Origin: Nitrospina sp.
GTDB taxonomy: Bacteria; Nitrospinota; Nitrospinia; Nitrospinales; VA-1
Length of the DNA: 5,819 bases
Direction of reading: 5' to 3'
NCBI GenBank assembly: GCA_003545625.1
Contig: DODH01000260.1
Coordinates: 1 to 5,819, forward strand
Positions 1-5,623 of this stretch are shown here, in pieces; within the stretch, counting starts at the first letter, position 1; every line of letters starts with the position of its first letter. The notes beneath the pieces were generated by a model. It was not told the DNA's origin and did no database searches. It saw only the letters and a program-made list of their open reading frames with translations. The translations under genes and the position numbers were made by a program.

Positions 1-62
1 AGCCGAGACAGATTTTTGCTCGCCAGAAAAAGCGACGGCACTCTGGCCCCACGCCTGGTGGC
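1..62. repeat. Intergenic repeat, copy 1 (upstream of purA), cut by the window edge
   Basis: This stretch matches 1481-1540 downstream of purA. The core 18-62 aligns without gaps to 1496-1540 with 39 of 45 bases identical, and the GCCGAGA at 2-8 matches 1481-1487 after a 1-nt shift. Two short stems can be drawn in both copies: GCCAG (22-26) with CTGGC (43-47), and CCAC (49-52) with GTGG (58-61). Two of the six core differences fall in the 5-nt loop of the second stem, and one difference in the first stem still allows a G-U pair. The element probably extends left of position 1. The family is not one I recognise. Confidence 0.75.
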
Positions 63-72
63 GGCTCGCCGG

Positions 73-101
73 TTGACAAGGGGGGGAGGGGTGAGGATAA
101 T
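73..101 (+). promoter_or_regulatory. Sigma-70-type promoter of purA
   Basis: TTGACA at 73-78 and GATAAT at 96-101 are separated by exactly 17 nt, which is close to the consensus housekeeping promoter. Transcription would start near 108, giving a leader of about 45 nt before the purA ATG. The spacer is unusual because it contains a run of seven G (80-86), one A, then four G (88-91). The -10 box also sits between GGGGT (88-92) and ACCCC (102-106), a 5-bp inverted repeat that could serve as an operator. Confidence 0.75.
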
Positions 102-152
102 ACCCCGCTGGGCCAAACATTATTCACTTTTGTTGTTTATCGGGAGAGATTC

Positions 153-1451
153 ATGCCGGTTGCGGTTGTAGTGGGAATGCAGTGGGGCGATGAAGGGAAG
201 GGCAAGATCATCGACCTGCTCGCCGAAGATGTGGAGGTGGTGGCCCGGTATCAGGGAGGCCATAACGCCGGGCATACTATTTGTTTCAATGAGAAACAAT
301 TTGTCCTGCATCTCATCCCATCCGGAATTTTCCATAATAATAAACTGTGCGTGATTGGAAACGGGGTGGTGTTGGACCCACAAGCTTTGGTGGATGAAAT
401 GCACCAGTTAGAAGAAACCGGAGTTGATCTGGAGGGCAGGCTGGTTATCAGTGACCGGGCCAATATCATCATGCCTTATCATGGTACCAGTGATAAAGGT
501 CGGGAGAGCGGGAGCAGATTTCAGAAAATTGGCACCACGGGAAGAGGAATCGGCCCATCCTATGCCGACAAAATCGCCCGGGCAGGAATTCGTACCTGTG
601 ATCTACGGGATGAAACCTACCTGAAAGAACGGTTACAGGCCAATTACCAGGAAAAACAAAAAATTTTAAAAAGCCTTTACGGTACCGAACTGCCTGGGTT
701 CAATAGTCTGTTTGATGAGTTGATGAGTTATCGGGAAACCATTTTGAAATATATTGCCGACACCCATATTCTCATGCGCGACCAGATTGCTCAGGGAAAA
801 AATATTTTGTGTGAAGGCGCGCAGGGAACCATGTTGGATGTGGATCATGGCACCTACCCGTTTGTGACTTCTTCCAATTCAACCGCGGGAGGTGCTTGCA
901 CCGGACTTGGCATTCCGCCAACCAAAGTGGATCGGGTGCTGGGGGTGATCAAGGCTTATACCACCCGGGTTGGCGAAGGCCCGTTCCCCACTGAGTTGTC
1001 GGATGAGGATGGCCAGCGCCTGGGTAAGGTCGGGAATGAGTTTGGCGCGACCACCGGCAGGCCCCGGCGGTGCGGATGGTTCGATGCAGTGGTTGGCAGA
1101 TACGGCGTTCACCTCAACGGTATTGACGCGCTGATTCTCACAAAAATCGATGTGTTGGATGGATTCAAAACCATCAAGGTTTGTACCGGCTATGAATATA
1201 AAGGGAAAACATTTTCCGACATGCCCGCGGATCCTGAGGTTCTGCAAAATTGCCAACCGGTCTACGTAGAGTTTGACGGCTGGTCGGAAAGCACCGTCGG
1301 CATACAGGAATACGACCGTTTGCCCGAAAACGCCAGGCGTTATATCGACCGATTGAGCGAACTTCTTGAAACATCGTTTATGATGATTTCCACAGGACCG
1401 GATCGGGAACAAACCATCCAGCTCGGCTCCCTATTTAAATCCTGCCCCTAG
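153..1451 (+). CDS. purA: Adenylosuccinate synthetase
   Basis: The enzyme joins IMP and aspartate at the expense of GTP to form adenylosuccinate, the first committed step from IMP to AMP, in the cytoplasm. The 432-residue product has the usual bacterial length and all family signatures. These are the N-terminal GDEGKGK phosphate-binding loop (12-18) with the catalytic Asp13, GHNAGHT with the catalytic His41, GTTGRGIGPSYADK (127-140) and the EGAQGTMLDVDHGTYPF block (221-237). They continue with VGEGPFPTEL (273-282), GATTGRPRRCGWFD (298-311), the guanine-binding region LTKIDVLDG (329-337) and the C-terminal STGPDREQ (413-420). The ATG at 153 is preceded by GGGAGAG (142-148) and starts directly at the conserved N terminus. 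It has its own strong promoter and stands alone, flanked on both sides by copies of one repeat. The gene looks intact, with no missing key residue. Confidence 0.98.
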   Translation: MPVAVVVGMQWGDEGKGKIIDLLAEDVEVVARYQGGHNAGHTICFNEKQFVLHLIPSGIFHNNKLCVIGNGVVLDPQALVDEMHQLEETGVDLEGRLVISDRANIIMPYHGTSDKGRESGSRFQKIGTTGRGIGPSYADKIARAGIRTCDLRDETYLKERLQANYQEKQKILKSLYGTELPGFNSLFDELMSYRETILKYIADTHILMRDQIAQGKNILCEGAQGTMLDVDHGTYPFVTSSNSTAGGACTGLGIPPTKVDRVLGVIKAYTTRVGEGPFPTELSDEDGQRLGKVGNEFGATTGRPRRCGWFDAVVGRYGVHLNGIDALILTKIDVLDGFKTIKVCTGYEYKGKTFSDMPADPEVLQNCQPVYVEFDGWSESTVGIQEYDRLPENARRYIDRLSELLETSFMMISTGPDREQTIQLGSLFKSCP

Positions 1452-1486
1452 CAGGGGGGCAATGGGCAATAGCTCGGTGGGCCGAG
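1441..1486 (+). other. Two small stem-loops at and just after the purA stop
   Basis: CCTGC (1441-1445) can pair with GCAGG (1451-1455) across the purA stop codon, and CTCGG (1473-1477) with CCGAG (1482-1486) around a TGGG loop. Neither is followed by a T run, so they do not make a standard intrinsic terminator. The second stem overlaps the start of the repeat copy at 1481 and may belong to that element; the matching part of copy 1 would lie outside the window. Confidence 0.4.
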
Positions 1487-1540
1487 ATAACGATTGCTCG
1501 CCAGCAAAAGTGACGGCACATTGGCCCCACGCCAAGTGGC
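1481..1540. repeat. Intergenic repeat, copy 2 (downstream of purA)
   Basis: This is the partner of the repeat at 1-62, in the same orientation, so purA is bracketed by direct copies about 1.48 kb apart. The core GCTCGCCAG...GTGGC is conserved and similarity stops near 1540, just before the cstA promoter. Both stems noted for copy 1 are retained: GCCAG (1500-1504) with TTGGC (1521-1525) using a G-U pair, and CCAC with GTGG around a changed loop. Read on the minus strand the copies also share an open frame, but with amino-acid changes and no start signal, so I treat the element as non-coding. Confidence 0.75.
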
Positions 1541-1561
1541 TACCCCTCACTAAGCCAACTT

Positions 1562-1570
1562 TGATATAAT
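1562..1570 (+). promoter_or_regulatory. Extended -10 promoter of cstA
   Basis: TGATATAAT at 1562-1570 is a perfect TATAAT preceded by the TGn extension. No recognisable -35 box lies 16-18 nt upstream, which is typical of promoters that rely on an extended -10. The start site would be near 1577, leaving a leader of roughly 30 nt before the ATG at 1606. Confidence 0.6.
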
Positions 1571-1572
1571 AG

Positions 1573-1594
1573 AAAGCTAATAATGTAGCTTTTT
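1573..1594 (+). promoter_or_regulatory. 7-bp inverted repeat with T run between purA and cstA
   Basis: AAAGCTA (1573-1579) and TAGCTTT (1586-1592) are perfect inverted arms around a 6-nt loop, and the right arm runs into five T (1590-1594). It could be a weak intrinsic terminator for transcripts arriving from purA, although the stem has only two G-C pairs. Because the predicted cstA start lies inside the left arm, it could instead be a DNA operator overlapping the start site. The sequence does not decide between these. Confidence 0.4.
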
Positions 1595-1598
1595 AAGG
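1595..1598 (+). promoter_or_regulatory. Ribosome binding site that sets the cstA start
   Basis: AAGG at 1595-1598 lies 7 nt before the ATG at 1606 but only 1 nt before an in-frame TTG at 1600. Normal Shine-Dalgarno spacing therefore selects the ATG and not the slightly longer TTG start. Confidence 0.6.
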
Positions 1599-1605
1599 TT
1601 TGCTC

Positions 1606-3324
1606 ATGTTGACCATTGCCATACTGGTTTTTGCCTGCCTGTTTTTTTATTACGTGGGTTACCGCTTTTATGCCGAACGGTTGGATCGGGAATTGATCCA
1701 GCCTGATGCCAACCGGGAGACCCCCGCCATAAAACAAAACGATGGCGTGGACTATGTACCCAGCAAGCCTTTAGTCTTGTTCGGGCATAATTTTGCGTCC
1801 ATTGCCGGTGCGGGTCCGGTCATTGGGCCGATCATTGCCATGCACCATTTTGGCTGGGCGATCACGCTGGTGTGGATCATGCTTGGCAGTGTGTTCATCG
1901 GTGCGGTTCACGATTACCTGACCCTGATGGTCTCGGTGCGCAATCGCGGCAGTTCGATCGCCGATATCGCGGAAACCACCATGGGTTATCGGGCCAAAGC
2001 CGTGTTCGCGATTTTCCTCATTCTGGCCATGCTGTTGGTGATCGCCGTGTTCGGTGTGGTGGCGGCCAAAACCCTCATCGCCCAACCGGAAATGGTGTTT
2101 CCCACTTTCGCCATCATTCCCGTTTCGATGGTCCTCGGTTGGTGCATTTATAAAAAGAATTACAGCCTTAAGATCGTCTCCACCATTGCGGTGCTGGTGG
2201 TCATACTGAATATTTATATCGGATTCAAAATTCCCCTGCCTTTGCCACAAGAAGGCGTGCTGGGCTTCTCCCCACTTTTGTTCTGGTTTGTGATGTTGAT
2301 GGTTTATGCCGGGGTGGCCTCGATCATGCCGGTGCAAACACTTTTGCAACCGCGCGATTATCTTTCTACATTTATACTGTTTGGTTCCATGTCATTGGGC
2401 ATTATCGCCCTGTTATGGGTGGCACCGGGACTGAACACTCCGGCCTGGAGGGGTGCGATGTCTGATGTGCAGGGGCCGGTCTGGCCGATGTTGTTTGTGC
2501 TGGTGGCCTGTGGTGCGGTGTCCGGTTTCCACTCTCTTGTTGCTGGCGGTACCACCTCAAAACAGTTGACCAATGAAACCCAGGGCAAGGCCATTGCCTA
2601 CGGCGGTATGCTCACCGAAGGGGTGGTCGCGGTTGTCACTGTCCTCATGGTGGCTGGAGGCTTGTACTGGATAGCCCCGGAAGGCGGCGGAGTCGATATG
2701 GCCCGGCTGGGTTTTCGGGAGACCCTGCAATCCGGCGGATGGATTCTGGCGTTTGGCAATGGATACGGTAACGTGGTGCACCAGATGTTGCCGGTTATGA
2801 GTTTTACTATCGCCTCCATGATTGCCGTACTGGCTTTGAACACGTTTGTGTTGACCACTCTTGATACCGCCGTGCGCATCACACGTTTTCTGGTTCAGGA
2901 ATCCTTGGGCAAACAAGTGCCCGCTTTTCGTAATAAATATGCGGTGACGGTTTTAGTGGTGTTTGTCGCTTACCTGATTGGTGCGACCGATGGCTGGCAG
3001 AAAATCTGGCCCATTTTTGGGGCCACCAACCAGCTCATCGCGGCGGTGGCGCTGTTTGTGGTGGCAACCTGGTTGATGGCAGTCAAACGCCCGACGCAAT
3101 ATGTGCTTTATCCTGCCCTGTTCATGGTCGTGACCACGATAGCGGCATTAGGTTGGCAGGCCCACCAGTTTTTTACCGCGCCGGAACCCAATGTGTTTCT
3201 CGGGACGGTGGCGGTGGTGCTCATCGGACTGGCTGTTTTTGTCGGATACGAAGCCATGCAGTCCCTCAGGGGACGCAGGGTGATCGTGATTCAGGATGCA
3301 GAAATCCCTTCCCGCGCCGAGTGA
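1606..3324 (+). CDS. cstA: CstA-family carbon starvation protein, inner-membrane peptide/pyruvate transporter
   Basis: The 572-residue product is a polytopic inner-membrane protein with about 15 hydrophobic segments. CstA and its relative BtsT are known as proton-coupled carriers of peptides or pyruvate. Family hallmarks are visible: FGHNFASIAGAGPVIGP (59-75), the W-x-x-LG-x-x-x-x-GAVHDY block (90-104), RNRGSSIADIAE (112-123), PVQTLLQPRDYLS (242-254), GFHSLVAGGTTSKQL (307-321), LNTFVLTTLDTAVRI (411-425) and FGATNQLIAAVALFV (471-485). The N-terminal CstA domain covers about 1-380 and a C-terminal five-helix CstA domain about 400-550. The protein is shorter than the roughly 700-residue E. coli forms, but short family members are common and the core looks complete. 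The start is the ATG with AAGG at normal spacing. It has its own extended -10 promoter. The substrate cannot be read from the sequence. Confidence 0.93.
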   Translation: MLTIAILVFACLFFYYVGYRFYAERLDRELIQPDANRETPAIKQNDGVDYVPSKPLVLFGHNFASIAGAGPVIGPIIAMHHFGWAITLVWIMLGSVFIGAVHDYLTLMVSVRNRGSSIADIAETTMGYRAKAVFAIFLILAMLLVIAVFGVVAAKTLIAQPEMVFPTFAIIPVSMVLGWCIYKKNYSLKIVSTIAVLVVILNIYIGFKIPLPLPQEGVLGFSPLLFWFVMLMVYAGVASIMPVQTLLQPRDYLSTFILFGSMSLGIIALLWVAPGLNTPAWRGAMSDVQGPVWPMLFVLVACGAVSGFHSLVAGGTTSKQLTNETQGKAIAYGGMLTEGVVAVVTVLMVAGGLYWIAPEGGGVDMARLGFRETLQSGGWILAFGNGYGNVVHQMLPVMSFTIASMIAVLALNTFVLTTLDTAVRITRFLVQESLGKQVPAFRNKYAVTVLVVFVAYLIGATDGWQKIWPIFGATNQLIAAVALFVVATWLMAVKRPTQYVLYPALFMVVTTIAALGWQAHQFFTAPEPNVFLGTVAVVLIGLAVFVGYEAMQSLRGRRVIVIQDAEIPSRAE

Positions 3325-3336
3325 TCGAGATAATGT

Positions 3337-3365
3337 TTGGCTCACGCATTTGAATAGTTTAAAAT
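3337..3365 (+). promoter_or_regulatory. Probable sigma-70 promoter of nfu
   Basis: TTGGCT (3337-3342) and TAAAAT (3360-3365) are separated by 17 nt in the 77-nt gap after cstA. Transcription would start near 3372, about 30 nt before the GTG start codon. No terminator is visible after cstA, so some read-through from cstA is also possible. Confidence 0.5.
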
Positions 3366-3377
3366 GATGCCTATTCA
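3351..3377. promoter_or_regulatory. Inverted repeat around the nfu -10 box, possible operator
   Basis: TGAATAG (3351-3357) and CTATTCA (3371-3377) are perfect 7-bp inverted arms separated by 13 nt, with the proposed TAAAAT -10 box in the middle. The 20-nt centre-to-centre distance places both arms on the same DNA face, which suits a dimeric repressor. It does not match a Fur, IscR or LexA site that I recognise. Confidence 0.4.
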
Positions 3378-3386
3378 TCAAAAATT

Positions 3387-3391
3387 GGGAG
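3387..3391 (+). promoter_or_regulatory. Ribosome binding site for the GTG start of nfu
   Basis: GGGAG at 3387-3391 lies 10 nt before the GTG at 3402, slightly long but workable spacing. There is no in-frame upstream ATG, GTG or TTG in the gap, and the possible later starts (GTG codons at 3510 and 3513) have no Shine-Dalgarno sequence, so 3402 is preferred. Confidence 0.5.
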
Positions 3392-3401
3392 TTCTTTTGT
3401 T

Positions 3402-4064
3402 GTGAAGATCAGCGAGGTCCTGGCTATCCAGGAAAAACTGAAAGAAAAAGCCGCACCGGCAAAGAAGACCAAGCCGAAAGCGCGTCCTAGTACAAAAAAA
3501 GCCTTGAAAGTGGTGCGCACGAAGGAAACCCCGAATCCCAATGCTTTGCAGTTCGTCATCAACGCGGTGCTTCTCGATAACGGCAATATTTCTTTTGCCA
3601 GTAAAAAAGAAGCGGAAAGCGATAAAATGGCAACAGCCCTGTTCGAGCGGTCCGGTGTTTTGAGTGTGTTTGTCATGGATAATTTTGTCACCGTGACCAA
3701 AGACGAAAAGACCAGTTGGGTTCCGTTAAAAGACCGGGTTTGGAAAACCATTGAAGAAACGGTGTCCCTGTATCAGGCCGAAGAAAAAGTGCAGTTGAGC
3801 GAGGTAGATGTCATCAACTTTGCCGAACTCAGTAATGAGAAGAAACTTCAGGGAATCGAAATGGTGCTCAACCGTTCGATCCGCACCAACCTCGCCCAGG
3901 ATGGCGGTGGCGTGGAACTGAAAGGTATAGAAGGCAACGAAGTCAGTATTCATTATCAAGGCGCCTGCGGAAGTTGCCCGACTTCCACCAGCGGTACCCT
4001 GCAATATATCCAAACCCAGATTCGCCAGCAGTTACACCCCGAACTGACCGTCAAACCGGTCTAG
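3402..4064 (+). CDS. nfu: Nfu-type Fe-S cluster scaffold/carrier with a basic N-terminal extension
   Basis: This 220-residue protein probably holds and passes on iron-sulfur clusters in the cytoplasm. Three parts can be seen. Residues 1-36 form a Lys/Ala/Pro-rich basic extension. Residues about 38-120 match the Nfu N-terminal domain, beginning at the typical TPNPNALQF (43-51) and including the NISFASKKEA, SGVLSVF and FVTVTKD segments. Residues about 150-217 are the NifU C-terminal domain, with the LAQDGGGVEL motif (164-173) and the cluster-binding GACGSCPTS, whose CxxC cysteines are Cys189 and Cys192. This two-domain layout is that of mitochondrial NFU1 and related bacterial proteins; the IscU-like domain of full NifU is absent. 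In such proteins the CxxC of two subunits typically bridges one [4Fe-4S] cluster. The GTG start is supported by GGGAG at 10 nt. No other Fe-S assembly gene lies nearby, so the client proteins are unknown. Confidence 0.93.
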   Translation: MKISEVLAIQEKLKEKAAPAKKTKPKARPSTKKALKVVRTKETPNPNALQFVINAVLLDNGNISFASKKEAESDKMATALFERSGVLSVFVMDNFVTVTKDEKTSWVPLKDRVWKTIEETVSLYQAEEKVQLSEVDVINFAELSNEKKLQGIEMVLNRSIRTNLAQDGGGVELKGIEGNEVSIHYQGACGSCPTSTSGTLQYIQTQIRQQLHPELTVKPV

Positions 4065-4079
4065 CCGGCGAGCCGCCGG
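4065..4079. repeat. GC-rich hairpin abutting the nfu stop, related to the repeat end at 60-72
   Basis: CCGGCG (4065-4070) and CGCCGG (4074-4079) form a perfect 6-bp stem with an AGC loop immediately after the nfu TAG. No T run follows, so it is not a classical terminator but could protect the mRNA 3' end. The 13 nt at 4065-4077 are the exact reverse complement of GGCGGCTCGCCGG at 60-72, next to repeat copy 1, which suggests a degenerate inverted relative. Confidence 0.5.
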
Positions 4080-4092
4080 TGGCAATGAGCCC

Positions 4093-4173
4093 CGAGATTC
4101 TTCGCTTACGCTCAGAATGACAAGAAATGCCAGTTTGTCATCCTCGAGGAGACGAAGGCGACGAAGGATCTCG
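4093..4173. repeat. MITE-like imperfect inverted repeat of the widespread TCATTCTGAGCGAAGCGAA type
   Basis: The left arm (4093-4123) is CGAGATTCTTCGCTTACGCTC continued by AGAATGACAA. The right arm (4135-4173) begins TTGTCATCCTCGAGGAGACG and ends GAAGGATCTCG. The arms are imperfect reverse complements around an 11-nt spacer, with about 8 extra bases in the right arm. I recognise the arm type: short palindromic repeats reading TCATTCTGAGCGAAGCGAA then GAATCTC occur between genes in many bacteria. No transposase is present and no clear target-site duplication was found. As RNA it would fold into a long hairpin between the convergent genes nfu and the hydrolase. Confidence 0.7.
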
Positions 4174-4498
4174 CGGTCTGTCTTCCCCCCTGTTAAAATC
4201 TGGCCCAACAACGGAATCGCTTTGAAGTTTTTATCCCGCATCAATAATTAAATGCAAAAATTCCTCAACCGCGAAACCTGAGTCCGATCCCAGCGGTTTT
4301 CGGTGCCCCTATCCTGTAGGTGACGCTCCGCAACAAGGGTTCTGCCTTATGCGTGTCAAATATTAGCTGCTACTCTTCAATACAGGGGATAGACGTCTTC
4401 TTGTGGCTTGGCTTTTCTTGTGCTAAATTTTCGCCGGGCAAAATAATTTCCCACTACAAGGACAAGAGTGAGAGCGAAAATCGCAATGAAATATATAA
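4174..4498. other. Gene-free convergent intergenic stretch with weak regulatory signals
   Basis: No convincing gene was found here. A short rightward open frame at 4320-4508 has a GTG start, no convincing Shine-Dalgarno sequence and no recognisable domain. TTGAAG (4222-4227) and TAATTA (4245-4250) with a 17-nt spacer could be a rightward promoter. AACCGC (4267-4272) can pair with GCGGTT (4293-4298) across a 20-nt loop and is followed by two more T, a weak terminator-like shape. On the leftward strand after the hydrolase stop, a bulged stem in 4423-4447 (ATTTTGC with GCGAAAAT) and a small GCGA/TCGC stem near 4473-4483 are visible, neither with a T run. Confidence 0.35.
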
Positions 4499-5623
4499 TC
4501 AATGTTGACATTGTAAATGATTCGATAGGGTATTAAAAATGAGTAAGCCCATGATCAGGTTCCCCATCTCGGAGAAATGGATGCAATCGGTGAACAGGGA
4601 ATATCTTTCCATGGAATTTCTGTCCGTCAGATACACCGGATAGTAATCTTCGAAATCCCGTGCTACATTGACAAACACAGCCCCCTTTTCTTCGCATAAT
4701 TCTGCGCAGGTCCTGTTCATCAACTTGACGAATTCGAGATACCCGTCGAAGCCATCCTGGAAATTTAAATCTATAGCAGCCTTTAACTTGGCCTCCCTTG
4801 ACGCGTTGTGGTAAACCGGAGCTAACTGGCCGATAACAAAACACTGAATGCCGTTTTCATTGCAGAGCTCAATGATCTCGCCGATATTTTTTTTCCATTG
4901 CTCCGTCCAGCCTTTTGTGATGCCCGGTATATCTTTGTTCACCAATTTATTTTTATCCCTGAATTTATATACTGCCTTTTTTGCCGTGTGGGCTAGGGCA
5001 CTGTAATCGAAAACCCGCTCCAATTGGTTGGTGGGCAGGACATGACTGAGGCAGTGTATGAATTGATTATTTTTACCATAGGTTCCAGACTTGTAATCCT
5101 CCCAGTCGTTGTAGCCGCTAAAGATTGTCACCGCCGCCGGTTTGAATTTGAGGATTCTATTTTTAAACATCAACAGTTCATGGATGGATCGGTAACCCCC
5201 GACCCCAGCGTTGACGCACCGAAAACCATCCTTCTCGATCATAGAATCGATGACTGCGGGATAATGTTTATCGTGGCGGGACTCGGTTCCCGCCGTAGAA
5301 CTTCCACCCAAGCAAAAGATTAACTGGTGACTTTGCTGAGTCGTGGACAAATCCTCGGTAAAGAGAAACCCGTTCGTATCGGTCCGGACATCCACGAACA
5401 TGATCCTTCTGGGTGCGAACTGTGGAGCGGTCGTCGGTTTATTATAAGTGATGTTGGGTTTGAAGGAATACCCCAGAACGGGATCGAATGAAAAAGCGGT
5501 TTCCACCTGGCCCATCTTCAATTTGTAAAAATTCCTTCCCGTATCATAGGGGAAATAGATGAAAGCCAGCGCCAGCTCCAAAAACATGAAGCCCAATAGT
5601 GTTATTTCATAAATGGAATCCAT
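4499..5623 (-). CDS. Membrane-anchored SGNH/GDSL hydrolase family protein
   Basis: The 374-residue product has the four blocks of SGNH hydrolases in order. LGGSSTAG (105-112) carries the likely nucleophile Ser108. NAGVGGYRS (138-146) supplies the oxyanion glycine. SGYNDW (169-174) carries the GxND asparagine Asn172. DCIHFS (346-351) carries the Asp346-x-x-His349 pair. These enzymes are esterases, lipases or acyltransferases acting on acyl groups. A hydrophobic segment at about 5-25 suggests a signal anchor that would place the domain outside the cytoplasm. The segment at about 44-90 (FDPVLGYSFKPN and TDTNGFLF) is the lead-in seen in SGNH proteins often linked to envelope or exopolysaccharide modification. 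The ATG at 5623 has AAGGA 8 nt upstream (5632-5636 on the complementary strand). It converges on nfu, and no partner gene is in view, so the substrate is unknown. Confidence 0.85.
   Translation of the reverse strand: MDSIYEITLLGFMFLELALAFIYFPYDTGRNFYKLKMGQVETAFSFDPVLGYSFKPNITYNKPTTAPQFAPRRIMFVDVRTDTNGFLFTEDLSTTQQSHQLIFCLGGSSTAGTESRHDKHYPAVIDSMIEKDGFRCVNAGVGGYRSIHELLMFKNRILKFKPAAVTIFSGYNDWEDYKSGTYGKNNQFIHCLSHVLPTNQLERVFDYSALAHTAKKAVYKFRDKNKLVNKDIPGITKGWTEQWKKNIGEIIELCNENGIQCFVIGQLAPVYHNASREAKLKAAIDLNFQDGFDGYLEFVKLMNRTCAELCEEKGAVFVNVARDFEDYYPVYLTDRNSMERYSLFTDCIHFSEMGNLIMGLLIFNTLSNHLQCQH

Noticed and set aside
879..1412. Leftward open frame of 177 codons opposite purA
   Set aside because: It lies entirely inside purA on the other strand, has no recognisable domain, and purA is unambiguous.
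1481..1540. Repeat copies as remnants of a coding sequence on the minus strand
   Set aside because: A shared open frame exists, but the differences between copies include several amino-acid changes, there is no start signal, and one copy directly abuts a promoter.
1600..1605. TTG at 1600 as the cstA start
   Set aside because: The AAGG ribosome site ends only 1 nt upstream, too close; the ATG at 1606 has a 7-nt spacing.
1771..2349. Leftward open frame of 192 codons opposite cstA
   Set aside because: Its His/Asp/Gly/Arg-rich composition is what the reverse strand of a membrane-protein gene gives; no motif or ribosome site supports it.
2557..2916. Leftward open frames opposite the middle of cstA
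   Set aside because: These are antisense shadows of a well-supported gene, with low-complexity composition.
3364..3405. A 13-codon leader frame (MMPIHQKLGVLLL) whose stop overlaps the nfu start
   Set aside because: The proposed transcript would begin near 3372, after its start codon, and it lacks its own ribosome site.
4032..4244. Leftward 70-codon frame containing the peptide VILSVSEESR
   Set aside because: That peptide is the typical artefact of translating the TCATTCTGAGCG-type intergenic repeat, so the frame reflects the repeat and not a gene.
4320..4508. Rightward 62-codon frame starting with GTG in the convergent gap
   Set aside because: It has no convincing Shine-Dalgarno sequence, no domain, and its end overlaps the hydrolase gene; most likely chance.
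4505..4536. TTGACA followed by TATTAA as a rightward promoter
   Set aside because: The spacer is 20 nt, it lies within the hydrolase coding sequence, and no rightward gene follows.
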